DNA of 64,000 bases from Amanita rubescens (lineage: Eukaryota; Basidiomycota; Agaricomycetes; Agaricales; Amanitaceae), in contig WION01000099.1 in NCBI GenBank assembly GCA_015039365.1, positions 101,842 through 165,841 on the forward strand. Direction: 5' to 3'. A program made the position numbers and the translations under genes. This document shows positions 32,938-43,646 of this stretch, piece after piece. Numbering within the stretch: the first letter of the stretch is position 1; each line of letters begins with the position of its first letter. The notes under the pieces are model-generated. The model had not been told where the DNA came from. It was given only the letters and a program-made list of their open reading frames with translations, and did not search any database.

Positions 32938-35440
32938 TGAAACAATGCAAGAGAGGCTGACTTGGGTGCAGCCTCCGAGATGCGATGCGGCCGGTGAGTT
33001 CGGCAGCACCGAAAGGTGCTCGTCCGAGCTCAGTCGCACTCGTTGGCTCTCGGAACGTAGATGCGAAGTGCGGGGGAGAAGAAGATGTATATCCAAACTA
33101 ACTACGACATAATATATACTGTGTACCTCGTGTACTACGTGCACTACTCGGTCCGAGACGTATCCGATGCCGAGGTTGGGGGTCCGAGGTGTCGGAGGTC
33201 CGAGTCTGGATGTCGGAAGGGTTTCAGTATCGGTTCCAGCATAGCCGGAATCGATACGTTACACCCGCTGGGGACTTTTAAACATTGACGTCCTCGTCAA
33301 CCTGCATCGCGTTGGTGAAGACCGAGATAGGACGTCGGAAGCGAGAGGAGTGTCGGCGAGGAGGGGATGGAATGTCGGAGATGAGGCATAGTGTCGGTGA
33401 TGGTGTAGACGAGCGTCAGTGGGTCGTGTGTGGGTAGTCGATGAATTCAGAAGTGGATTGGCAGTGGCGAGGGGGCTCATAGGTCGTTGGTGGTCTCGGT
33501 GGTCATCGGTGGTGGTCGTGGCAGTCGGCAGAGTGTAGGGGAGGGGCATGTCGAGGGTGCGGGTAGTAAGCAGCATGTCAGCGTAGTCATCGTTGGCGAT
33601 AGAAATTGAAATCAGGTGTGGGTGCGCATCCCACATTTCCGGCCACCCCCGCTCGGTGAGGGGTGTACCTTGCGCTCCAGTAAATCGTTCGGCGGCTCGG
33701 CGGTGCTATGCATGTGGTAGAAAAGGTCCTCAGGTGAGTCTGCGTCGTGCGTACTAATATCCGTTATCCAGAATCGGCCCAACATCCCCCACACTCCGAT
33801 TATGCTTCAGGTCGGCTTGGTAAGGGTTTCTGTGTGGAGATGATGCCGGTGGTGATGAAAGGTGATGTCGAGGGTCCAGTGAGCGTGGAAGTCGGCCGTT
33901 TGAACGAATACGGCTACGCCGTATGCCTATCCTGGGGAGAAAAGAAAAAAAGTGGAAAAAAAAGAATTTTGACTCGCGTTCGTGGGTGAGATGGCACCGG
34001 ATCGTGCAAGGGTGCTGGTAGTATATGCCGGGGTGCTGGCAGTGTTCAGGAGCATGGAATGTGACGGCGGATGGCTGTAGCGAGTGTGAGAGGTGAAGGG
34101 AGGGGACGGCGTGGTCTACACGTGGTGATGAGGCAGGGAATGCGGCTGGATGAATGAGGGTCGGGTAGTATGGCTGGCGGCTGTGCTCCGAGAATATCCG
34201 ATACATGAGGAGGTCGCATGCTACGAGACAGTGCGAGCAGGCGAGCTGCAATGGCATCTGATTGCATCCGATAAGGGTGCAACAGGGCGCAGACGTCGTG
34301 TGGCGGGCTCGGCAGGCTGTGATGGCTTCCGATGGGATTCGATAGGGCACGGCATGGCGTGATGAAGTCGGATGGGATCCGATACACTGTGGTAGGCCGT
34401 GGATGGGGTCTGGTGGAATCCGATAGGCTGCAGCAGGGTGCGAGTACCTGAGATGGAATGTCGGTGAAACGATCAGAAGAAGGCCGATGCGGAAGTGCGT
34501 TCGGCCAAAGGGACTACGGAGGTCAGTCCGAAGGGAGTCTCGGGTGCAGAGAGGGTGCCGAAGATGAAGGTGAATGAGTGGAAGGTGTCCGAAGCACCGA
34601 GGAACGAAGGGAACCGAAGGAATCAAACTCGGAGCAGTAATGGGGTGATAATTCGCTAACTACAACTATGTACACAATGGTATATATACTACGGAGGCAC
34701 GAGGTGACCATGTGACAATTCCTGCACCGAGTCCGAGGCCTGTGCATGCGTCCGAACACAAACAATCATCCTCCGGGGTCGAGTATAGGCTCGGAGTGCT
34801 TCGGGGAGCTTCGGAAGGTTTCGGAGATCGGTTCCAACGTAGCCGGAATCGGCTCGTTACATCGGCCAGGGATCAGAGCTGCTGGGACGGATGGCAGGTA
34901 GCCTTGGTGCTGTGCGTGTCTCGGTGGGCTGGGGTGCAGAAACGGCGCGTTTGGCGGTAACCAGGAGACGTATCCGAGCTGGGAATGAGCCGATGAGGCC
35001 GTCCAAATAGAATGAAAGCCTCCGGGGCTGTGCGCAAGAAGAGAGAGTGTGAAAGCAAGTACGAATGAGCGTGTTTGAGTGCGATCCAAGCTGGACCGAG
35101 CGGTGGGCTCCAGTTGAAACAACGCAAGAGAGGCTGACTTGGGTGCAGCCTCCGAGATGCGATGCGGCCGGTGAGTTCGGCAGCACCGAAAGGTGCTCGT
35201 CCGAGCTCGGTCGCACTCGTTGGCTCTCGGAACATAGATGCGAAGTGCGGGGGAGAAGAAGATGTATATCCGAACTAACTACGACATAATATATACTGTG
35301 TACCTCGTGTACTACGTGCACTACTCGGTCCGAGACGTATCTGATGCCGAGGTTGGGGGTCCGAGGTGTCGGAGGTCCGAGTCTGGATGTCGGAAGGGTT
35401 TCAGTATCGGTTCCAGCATAGCCGGAATCGATACGTTACA
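32938..35440 (+). mobile_element. Small non-autonomous LTR element (TRIM/LARD-like)
   Basis: Two direct 326-bp repeats, 32938-33263 and 35115-35440, each starting TGAAACAA and ending GTTACA, flank 1,851 bp of GC-richer sequence. The base run ccgg occurs just outside both (32934-32937, 35441-35444), a possible 4-bp target duplication. The repeats share long identical runs with a few substitutions. No gag, protease, RT or integrase motif is visible inside, so it must depend on other elements. The long antisense frames inside (for example 33754-34626) are Pro/His/Ser-rich and look like by-products of base composition. Orientation is assumed. Confidence 0.7.
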
Positions 35441-35666
35441 CCGGGCATCATCATTGTTCTCTTAACCCATTGACGCAGAGTCAAAACGGGGGTTAGCCAA
35501 GCACCAATATTAGATATACAAGATACAGAGTAGGTAACATGTGCGCTACCCGAACTAATACCTTTGTTACCTTAAACCGTTGTAACGACAACGGCGGTCT
35601 TGAGCGTTCATGTGTGAAGACAACATGACCGACCAGCCAAAGGCTGTTGGTCCGGGGCCCATAACC

Positions 35667-35998
35667 TGATGAAGTTGGTTTCTCCGTCATGGAGTCCAAC
35701 GCAGCAGCGCAGCGCATGTGACTGAGTAAGGAACCGACTTACTGTGAAGGTAGGAGTGTGTGTGGGGGACTTTATAGGAGCTGAGGCTCAACTATAAGAT
35801 GTGGAGATGAGAGTAAGAAGTTAGGAGGGAACGATGAATTGTTCCTCCTTATATATTGTCTGAGATACAAATAAGTGTAAACTATGTTATCTACGGACCT
35901 TATCCTATTGGATGATAAGGTGTGTATTGTATTACACAGCTATCGTCATATTGACTCATCATATGACAATATGTGAGTCATAGCGTATCATATGAACT
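35667..35998 (-). repeat. Copia 5' LTR, truncated by F2
   Basis: 332 bp matching the first part of the LTR at 20595, starting TGATGAAGTTGG. It contains an extra segment of about 34 bp near 35950-35983 absent from the other copy. It stops abruptly where F2 begins at about 35998. The sequence just left of it on the + strand (ggggcccataacc) is the expected primer-binding side of the leader, but I could not name the tRNA. Confidence 0.75.
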
Positions 35999-37090
35999 AC
36001 TTTTACAGATACTGTCCACTGTATCTGTATCTGTCCCTTCAAGGGTAAGTATCTGTGCAGTCACAGATACATCCACAGATTACCCAAGGGTTTATAGCCA
36101 TTCAGCAAGTTTGTACCTAGACTAGTAGTAAGCTATGTCATAGTAGTTTAAGTGTTCAGACAGTATTTAGTTAACTCTATCTCAACCTACACATCATCTA
36201 AATGTGCCACTGCTTCTACATCTTCATTTCTTACAATGACCATAAGCTCAAACATACTGGAAGTGCATGTGTTGACTTAACTGAAAGCCAACTATGGGTT
36301 AGGGAAAGCACAAGATGCCCACAGCTGAAAAGCCTGCTGTTTCACACCCTTCAGACAGAATAATAAAGTAGTTATTTATACCCATGACAACCCTTATGTC
36401 AATCATGGGTCTGGGCCAGGACCACTGCACATGGCATCCTGTTAACATCCTGGAGAAGGACAGAAATTATATCAGTACCTATGGCATGAATGCCATCCAT
36501 CTGTGATAGCTCAAGGATGAGAAGATGGTTAGCACTATCAATGGTTTTAACCTTGAGACTGAGCCAGATGACAAAGCTGAGATTCATCTTCAGCAGTTAT
36601 TGGAAGACAAGAATTTTGAATGGTGTACTATGGCATGATCACCACCACTTCCCTTGCAAATGATGCACATGAGATTGGCTGTATCATTCATAGCTTAAGA
36701 CACTTTTGCAAAATTCTGGTGGTGGAACCATGGAATTTGGTTCAAGATTTGGAAAACTAACAATGCTGGAAGATGTGCAGCTGGTAGATCTTTGAGAAGC
36801 TATCCCTCAGCTTAACAGCTTCAACAAGAAAACAATGCTTCTGTCATGCATGCACTTGTGCAGCTACAGCCAGGCTCAGGTCACCCAGGCCATATATAGG
36901 CACCCTACTAACAAAGCTAGGAAATGTGAAGAGAGTTAGCAGTTAGGGTGATCTCTGTGCTTTTAGCATGAGATTTGAGGTTAACAGATAGTCACAGATT
37001 ACAGATACCTCTGACCAGTATCTGTATCTGTCCTGTCAAGGGTACTTATCTGCAATCTGTACAGATTACCTGTATCTGTGCCATTGCCTA
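35998..37090. mobile_element. Non-autonomous hAT-like element, GTATCTGT family, copy F2
   Basis: Right end complete (gccattgccta at 37090) with acagatac/gtatctgt clusters. The left end lacks the terminal 16 or so bases and abuts the truncated copia LTR. It is inverted relative to F1 and contains about 300 bp more in the middle. The right flank (ctggtaga) is gypsy3 gag. The left flank is unrelated, so a deletion joined copia to this copy. Confidence 0.85.
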
Positions 37091-37988
37091 CTGGTAGAGC
37101 GTCAACAGTCCCTTTTATCCAAGTAGGGGTGTTGAAGTATTCGTTAGGGACAAAGTCTTGTGTTTCGGATGCTATCCAACGTTCTGTGAGGTGATCAAAT
37201 CTGATGTGCTGTTCCTGAAGATATAGATCTGCGAAGTAATAGTATGATTCGTTCGGAGGTCTAGTTTCTTTTTGTGGTATCCAGAATTCTTGTTCTTTAA
37301 CTGGATTTCCTCCTAAATCTTCCCAGATTCATTTTGCACCGTTTAGTCTGATGTAGTATCCGTCAAGAATGTAGTTCCCTTTACGGTCTCGTGTAGCTCT
37401 GTTTGGTGGAGCTCTCCAATCCATTTTGACAACATGGCCAGTAACCTACAGGCTGGCTTTCCGGAAGTTCGTCAAAGTGTGTGTTATCAAATGCCAATGA
37501 ATCGATGTTCAGGCTTATTGATAAGTTCGACTTAATTGTTACGAACTCGTTAATCTCAACCTAAGTTGCAACGACAACTCTAGTCACGATTACAAGTCTT
37601 AAGTCAAACGTTAAGATTATAAGTTCAATACTAAGTCAAGGCGTTGACTTAGGATCTGAGGACGATTGTGGTAGATGAGTTAAGAGTAAGGTTATATTGC
37701 CTGACGACAATAAACAGCTAAGTCGAACTTAGGGTTCGACTCTAGAATACATGCGGTATTTATACTAGCAAGTACAATGAGACGTACTAATTAATGAATA
37801 ATGGTAAGTACGAAAGTAAGTACAAGGACGGCATCATATGTGGAACAAGGGATGGTATAAGTAAAGAAACGAGCTTGTCCGTATGAATCGAGCATAAGGG
37901 GTGAGACGGATAAGGTATGCATAAAGAAAATAAACATGTCCGACGTATCATGTAAGCATAATGCGGGAGTCCGTACCGTGTTGTAACA
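37091..37988 (-). mobile_element. Gypsy3 fragment: 5' LTR and start of gag
   Basis: On the - strand an LTR of 452 bp (37988-37537, same family as the gypsy1 LTR, ends TGTTAC/GTAACA) is followed by a short leader and a gag start, MDWRAPPNRATRD, with ATG at about 37422-37424. The gag frame has a TGA after IRLNGAK and resembles the N-terminal part of gypsy2 gag. It is cut by F2 at 37091. The rest of the element is not in the window. As gypsy1 and gypsy3 share an LTR family, this fragment shows what the missing gypsy1 5' end probably looks like. Confidence 0.8.
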
Positions 37989-38051
37989 CTACCTGTCCCG
38001 CGTGGCCCGTTCGAAGCTTCCAGCACTCCAGCTGAAAAACACCCTCCTCTC

Positions 38052-39141
38052 TAGTGTTTCTATTTCCAGTCCTGCAGGACCGAAAAAGACCGGAACCGGA
38101 CCGGACCAGGACCGATTTGGACCGGACTGCGGTCTCAGGTCTTGGCAGGTCCAAGGGCAGTCTGGTTCCGGTCTTTTTAAAATTTTAAAATCAAAAAAAC
38201 CGCAAAAGACCGGTCCAGACCGGTCTAGACCACTCATAGTAAAGGGTGACCAGTACAGTTGTATTCTACCATATTTTAGCTTTTTTTTGAGCACTCAAAC
38301 GTCCAAAACGGTTGAGATCTGAGCTTACAATGGTAACTTTTGTTTGAAGCTATATATAATTTGTGAATATTGTTGTTGCAACACTCCAAGTAAGAAATTC
38401 TGAACATGGTTAATCCAACTATGTTCTAGTACATCCAAGTTATTTTTTGACCCATCAGCTATAGGAAATGGCTAACATTTGAGGTAGTATGATCTTGGGA
38501 CTCTCTTTGGCACTCTCTTTGGCACTCTCTTTGGCTATGTTTGGCAGTCTCCTAGTATTGTCAAAAGTGGTTCATGTGGCTTCCCTAGAGTGCAGGTGGG
38601 TGTGAGAGGGAGTGTGAGAGGGTGCAGTTGGTCCAATGGAGTATAGTTTATCAGTGGGAGGGTGAGGGTCAGCAACAATGGGTTTCATTCTCACTAGTTG
38701 GTGATCTCTTTGGTGATCTCTTTGGCAATGTTTGGCGCTCTCCTGACTTACCTGGAGTGCAGTTGGGTGTGATATATGAGAGGGTGAGGGTTAGCAACAC
38801 TGGGTTTCACATGTGATGGCATGGCTTATACTATTATATTGATATTTATGTTGTCTTTTGTAGTTTTACATCAATTTCAACATTGCAATTAATTGTATGG
38901 GAGCCATAGGGACATGGAAAACAATGTAAGGACTGGTCTAGACTGGTCCAAGACTGGTCCAAGACCGGTCCTGGTCCAGACCAGTCCTAACCAGTCTTTT
39001 TTCTGAATTTAGACCGGTCTAGCGGTCTTAAGCGGTCCGGTTCCAGTCTTTTTGATATCAGGGACACCCTGGGACCGGTCCGGTCTCGGTCTTTCCTAAA
39101 AAGGCAATAAAGACTGGACCAGACCGGACTTTAAAACACTA
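38052..39141 (-). mobile_element. Non-autonomous hAT-like element, GGTCC family, copy C
   Basis: A 1,090-bp copy with ends tagtgtttc/aaaacacta and a perfect 8-bp duplication ctcctctc (38044-38051 and 39142-39149), which defines the family boundaries. Subterminal ggtcc/gaccgg clusters lie at both ends; the internal part has tandem gagatcaccaaagag-like units in inverted form (38500-38560 and 38700-38740). It is in the same orientation as copy B. Confidence 0.9.
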
Positions 39142-39149
39142 CTCCTCTC

Positions 39150-40339
39150 TCCGCATCCACTGGCACAATCTTCTACACAGTCGAGTGGTGGAGCGCTGCG
39201 GGGGCCAGTGCATCACACTGAGACCACCATATCCATGATATTGAGCTCGGTGGGACGGCGATGACACGGTCGGATGGTTAGGTAGGGTTAGGTGCAGGAC
39301 TCGGACTTCAGTGTTATTCTCACGCACGGTTCAGGTATTAAATAAACATGTTGAACGTTCGACTTTGCATCCTCATGCTTGTCTCTTCCCACAAACATTC
39401 CTGCCACACCTAGCTCTCTCTGTGGTCCACAATGCGGACGTGCCCACCTGTTAGCTCCCTGCTGCACCTGGTCCTCAATGTGGACACACCTGTTCTCCCT
39501 GCCGCACCTAGCTCTCTGTGGTCCTCAATGTGGACATGCCCACCCTGTTAGCTCCCTGCCGTACCTAGCTCTCTCTCTCTCTCTCTGTGGTCCTCAATGC
39601 AGACACACCCACCTTCTGCCCGTTCCTAACTGCATAACCCTGCAATCGCGCCCTCTCTGCCCGTCAAGTGACTTGACAAGCATTCTCCACTCACCATTAG
39701 CCACTTCCCCTAGGGCTTCATTAATTTATTAATAAGCCATGCATCTACGTACTGAGTCTTTATACACCATATATATGTATATATATGTATCCTCTATATA
39801 AGCTGCAATGAGAGTTTGTCGCCATGAACCTGAATGACCTGTGAGAATGGGCTGAGGTAGGATGAATTAACCTGGTGTATTTCACTGTAATTATGTTAAT
39901 TTACACATAAAATATGGGTAGCAGTTAGGGACTGCCCTGAAAAAAGATTGCACCTAATTACGGGCAATCAGAGGTAATTACCCATAATTGTCAGTTTGCC
40001 ATTTTCCTGATGATGGCTCCCTATTATAAATGGATTCTGCATAGATCAAGATAGTGGCAAACATGATCTGGATGAATACAAGAGCATCACGTAGAAGGAG
40101 CCTGCGTCGTCTCCAGATATCCTGATCAGTGGGTGGTGGCATGATTATAAGCTCAAGTGGGGGCAGAGCAGAGCCTCGGGAATGCTGGACGGCGCGTCGA
40201 AGCTGAGTTTGAAATGTATTACAAAATGTATTACATAATAGCGCAAAACCCCAAGCGCACGTCGTGCGCTTGGTTGCCGAACAGAGAGTAATTAAGGTTT
40301 ATCGAATTTGAACTTACAGCAAGTTGGTCGACGACTCCC
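39150..40339. repeat. Gene-free stretch with degenerate tandem repeat
   Basis: A border zone between the transposon nest and the genes. At about 39417-39612 there are roughly four degenerate units of 50-65 bp containing gtggtcctcaatgtggaca and a short ctct tract. At 39770-39795 there is a tatatatg run. Nothing else recognisable. The promoter of the RPAP3-like gene should lie within its last few hundred bases. Confidence 0.5.
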
Positions 40340-41948
40340 ATGACCAACGCCAAAGCCCAAGCAGCAAAAGAAAAGGTCGTTCCACACTTTCCTGGTTCCG
40401 TATCTTTTACATAAACGCGGTGATTTGATCAGGGAAACACAGCGTTCAAAGCCGGCGATTACGCAAACGCGGTAGGGCAATATACCGAGGCCATCCTCAC
40501 CGACAGGACCGATCCGACCCTTCCTCTTAACCGAGCCGCAGCATATCTAAAGCTAGGCAAGTACGTTTACGATTCAACCTCTGCACTTTCCTTCTTTTGT
40601 TTTTATACAACGCGTGTGCTCAATTCGTTTGCAGGAACGAAGATGCCGACCGCGATTGTTCTGCTGTGCTCAAATTGAGCTCTTCTAATGTGAAGGCCCT
40701 GTTCAGGAGAGGCCAGGCGAGGTCGGCGTTAGGAAGGCTGTTGGATGCTCAGCGAGGTGCGCACGTCATCCCGCTTCTTTATATCGCACAGGAGGGGTTC
40801 ACATCCGAGATGCAGATCTTAACAGTGCGCTTAGACTGGAACCGAATAATACGTCCATCCAAGATGAGCTGAAAAAGGTGGAACAAGCCATTGCCTTAGA
40901 GAAAAGCAAGGCATGCGTCATGTCTGTCCCTGACCCATACACGATCTAACCAACTTGATGCAGAAATCCAAGTTGGAATCCGCTCGCGCATCTTTTGCAA
41001 GCCCTAGCCCACCTTCGAGTAGTACGAGTACAGGACCTCCACCCAGAAGAAGATGTGTGCCAATACAGATCATTGAGCCTGCCAGCGAACGTCAGACGAC
41101 AAGGGGTCATGCTCCCGATGCTGAAACAAAGCTCGCCACCGAAACTAAGCAAGATTCCACGATTCTAGTCGCATTATCAAAACCCGATGTAAAAGAAGAC
41201 CTCATGACGCCCATCACCAGCAGGACTCTCGAACCTTCGAGGAACCTCAAAACCGTCTCACCTTCGTCAACTGTCACCCCTAAGCCACCTGCTTCTTTCG
41301 CGGATGCAAAGGAAGCGAGAGAAAGTGTTAGAACAAGCCGAGTCGGCGGAGGTATATTCCGAGCAAATGGACGAAACACTGTCTTCCCTGCAAACGACAG
41401 GACTTCAGCTACGTCACCCGTTTCTGTCCCACAACCGCAGACAACCGACAATGGGCTCCGGACATCGAAAAGCCCGACGAGGACGGGTCTCGCAACGTAT
41501 CCTGTCAACATCCCCAAGAATAGCGGGGCAATGCCATCAACAATGTCAATGTTCGGCTTTAATAAGACGTGGGAGGCAAATCAGTCTGTTGAGGAGCGAT
41601 GGGAACTAATTACGGTTCGTCTTCTTTCTTACAATGATGAAGCCTCTGTTCAGTATGACGGCACAGTCAATCCCGCCTGAAAATATACCGTCCATGTGCA
41701 AAGCATCCCTTGAGCCGGTGTTGTTGATATCCGTAATTGACGTATTTATCGAAGTCCTCAAAGCCAACGCGGGCGATCAAGCAACAATGGACGCTGTCAG
41801 GGTATATTTAACGGGATTCGAGAACGTGCCGAGGTTTAGTACCATTCTGCTGTTTTTGAGCGAGAAAGAAAAGGTAAGAGTAAGGGAAGTTTGGAAACTT
41901 TTGGGATCGGAGACGTTAGGTGGTGCTTGGAGTTTGTTGTCCAGGTAA
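40340..41948 (+). CDS. RPAP3-like TPR co-chaperone (R2TP complex)
   Basis: Proposed exons 40340-40375, 40433-40560, 40635-40756, 40816-40910, 40964-41614, 41667-41948; 437 aa. RPAP3 links Hsp90 to the R2TP/Rvb machinery that assembles RNA polymerase II and other large complexes in the cytoplasm. A TPR domain occupies about residues 10-125 (KEKGNTAFKAGDYANAVGQY, PLNRAAAYLKLGK, KALFRRGQARSALGRL). A charged, Ser/Pro-rich linker follows with RVGGGIFR. The RPAP3 C-terminal domain runs from about 330 to the end (FNKTWEAN, SLEPVLL, VPRFSTILLFLSEKEK). It is shorter than the animal protein and has one TPR block. The fourth intron would use a GC donor (40911). It is convergent with the guanine deaminase gene, 48 bp between stops. 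Confidence 0.85.
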
Positions 41949-41996
41949 AAAGGATGGAACTTTTGTGGTATGAGCTACTGTACAAGTGATACTCAC

Positions 41997-43646
41997 TTAT
42001 ATGTCACGCTGCAATCTAGTTCCTTGAACCCATGCCGCGCTTCTGTTCCTCGTATCACCTACGCACCACCATTTTTCGATCATATCTTCCTCGATCTCTG
42101 TCGGGACATGGAAAAAGTCAAGTGGACCAACGCCAGTTTCCCGAGCGGGATCGTAGACGTTGACTATGCGGTTTATTAGTCAGGGTGATCGCATATAGAG
42201 CGTCGTGAATGAACTTACTCTGCTGAGCATCGAATGGTGCTCCGACGGCGAAGGTGCCCGTTCCCTCGGGGAGGCGTAACGCGGTGGCTCCGCCCCTAGT
42301 GGCGAGATATAGAGCCTCCTTCCAATTGATCCCTAGACTGTCTTTGCCATCCTCCTTTTTCTCCGTAGCTGATGACTGCGCTACCACCCTGTCATTCTCC
42401 CTCATCCTAGACACGATCACGGCCTGCCTCATCGCAGACATGATGTCCACGCTATACCCTCCCGCTATGTCCGTTCCTAGCCCGACTAGGACTTGGGCCT
42501 GCAAGGCCTCGCGGAGTTTGAACGGACGCGCGGAGAAGTAGACATTTGATAGGGGACAATGCGCGATGGCGGTTCCGGCTTTGCGCACAAGGTCTAAGTC
42601 TGGACCATCGAGGTAGGTGCAGTGTGCTTGGACGGTGCGCGGAGTGAGAAGATCTGCCTATATTCGGCATGAGCGTCGTCCGGCTCTTCTTACCGGTGAC
42701 AACGACACGTACTTGAGAGAATACGTCAATATCCTCCATTCCTCTTTCCCCGCGAACCCACTTTACTTGATCCTCAGCCTCTGCCAGATGAGATTGTATC
42801 CTCAAAGATTTCTCTTCAGAGAGTCTCCCAAGTCCTTTAAGCAGCTCGTTTGAACACGTCGGCACGAACCTAGGCGTGAGGACGGGTTCCACAAGCCGCC
42901 TGTGAACAGGAAGGTGCTGAACGAGTCCTCGACATTCCTCCGCAAAGGACGAGGCAGACGCAAGAGATGAAGACGTAGATGGTTCGATGTAGGAAGGTCT
43001 AGATGAAATATCCATAGAGAGTTTGCCTACCAATGCTCTGAGCCCAGCATTTTGCATCACTTGGGCCAGTACGAGGCTGCGAAATGCTCGTCAATTTTGG
43101 CATCCTCTCGTGATCAAAATGCCATAACGCGCACTTTGTTTCTTCCTTGATTGTTCCAAAGAGCAATACCGCGCCTGTTCCATTCTCGATCAGCCGTCTA
43201 GCGAGATGCTCATAGACGCTTCTCGCTAGGGCCGCATTATTATCGAGACTTTCCTCGGCCTTGAACGTGTATCTATCGAGCCATTGCATCAGGGGCAGAT
43301 CGAGCCCATTGCCCTGGTACATAAACTGAGGTGCGTGGAGATGCAGATCGCAGAAAGTTGGCAGGAGAAAACTCCCGATAGAAATAGATAATACTTCTTC
43401 CGTCGAATTTACAATCAACGATTGCGACGCAGCGGAGAGAGCTGGTTCTACATGCGTAATGAAACCCTGTTCATTTACAGCTTCGATCGGGAGGTTAGCA
43501 TGAAACGTCTGGAGGACACGGCGACGATGACCGATAAACGGGATGAATGAAAATGACACACCGATAAGATAATCTTTTAGAATATCCAGCTGTCCCAGAT
43601 CAGGTGTATGAACGAAAGTGCCTCTAATGAGCATCATGCTTTCCAA
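41997..43646 (-). CDS. Guanine deaminase (amidohydrolase)
   Basis: Proposed exons 43646-43562, 43480-43135, 43076-42694, 42653-42219, 42163-41997; 471 aa, close to the usual 450-490. The enzyme hydrolyses guanine to xanthine and ammonia in purine salvage, in the cytosol, with one zinc ion. Visible motifs: zinc-binding HxH in DLHLHAPQF; QSHLAEA and QAHCTYL supplying further metal and active-site His; and GTDIAGGYS with the catalytic Asp. The C-terminus ends NVYDPARETGVGPLDFFH. The first intron has branch point gctaac. The 42654-42693 intron is only 40 nt; a stronger-looking donor at 42712 would break frame, so this junction is the least certain. Confidence 0.88.

Larger units (their letters stand above)
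20595..35998 (-). mobile_element. Ty1/copia retrotransposon with nested inserts and an extra ORF
   Basis: The 3' LTR is at 20595-21195 and a truncated 5' LTR of the same family at 35667-35998. In coding order: leader, an unknown ORF (31694-30369), gag, protease, integrase, RT, RNase H. This copia order has integrase before RT. It carries hAT-like E2 (23638-26853) and a small LTR element (32938-35440). Without these the internal part is about 8.8 kb, long for copia. That the two LTRs belong to one original insertion is likely from orientation but unproven, because F2 removed the far end of the 5' LTR. Confidence 0.75.

Noticed and set aside
33754..34626. 290-codon antisense ORF inside the small LTR element
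   Set aside because: His/Pro/Ser-rich and low-complexity, with overlapping open frames on the same strand; no known motif. Best explained by GC-rich composition.
35664..37090. F2 and copia LTR junction as a single new chimeric element
   Set aside because: Both parts match separate repeats elsewhere in the window (20595 and 14340); a deletion junction is simpler.
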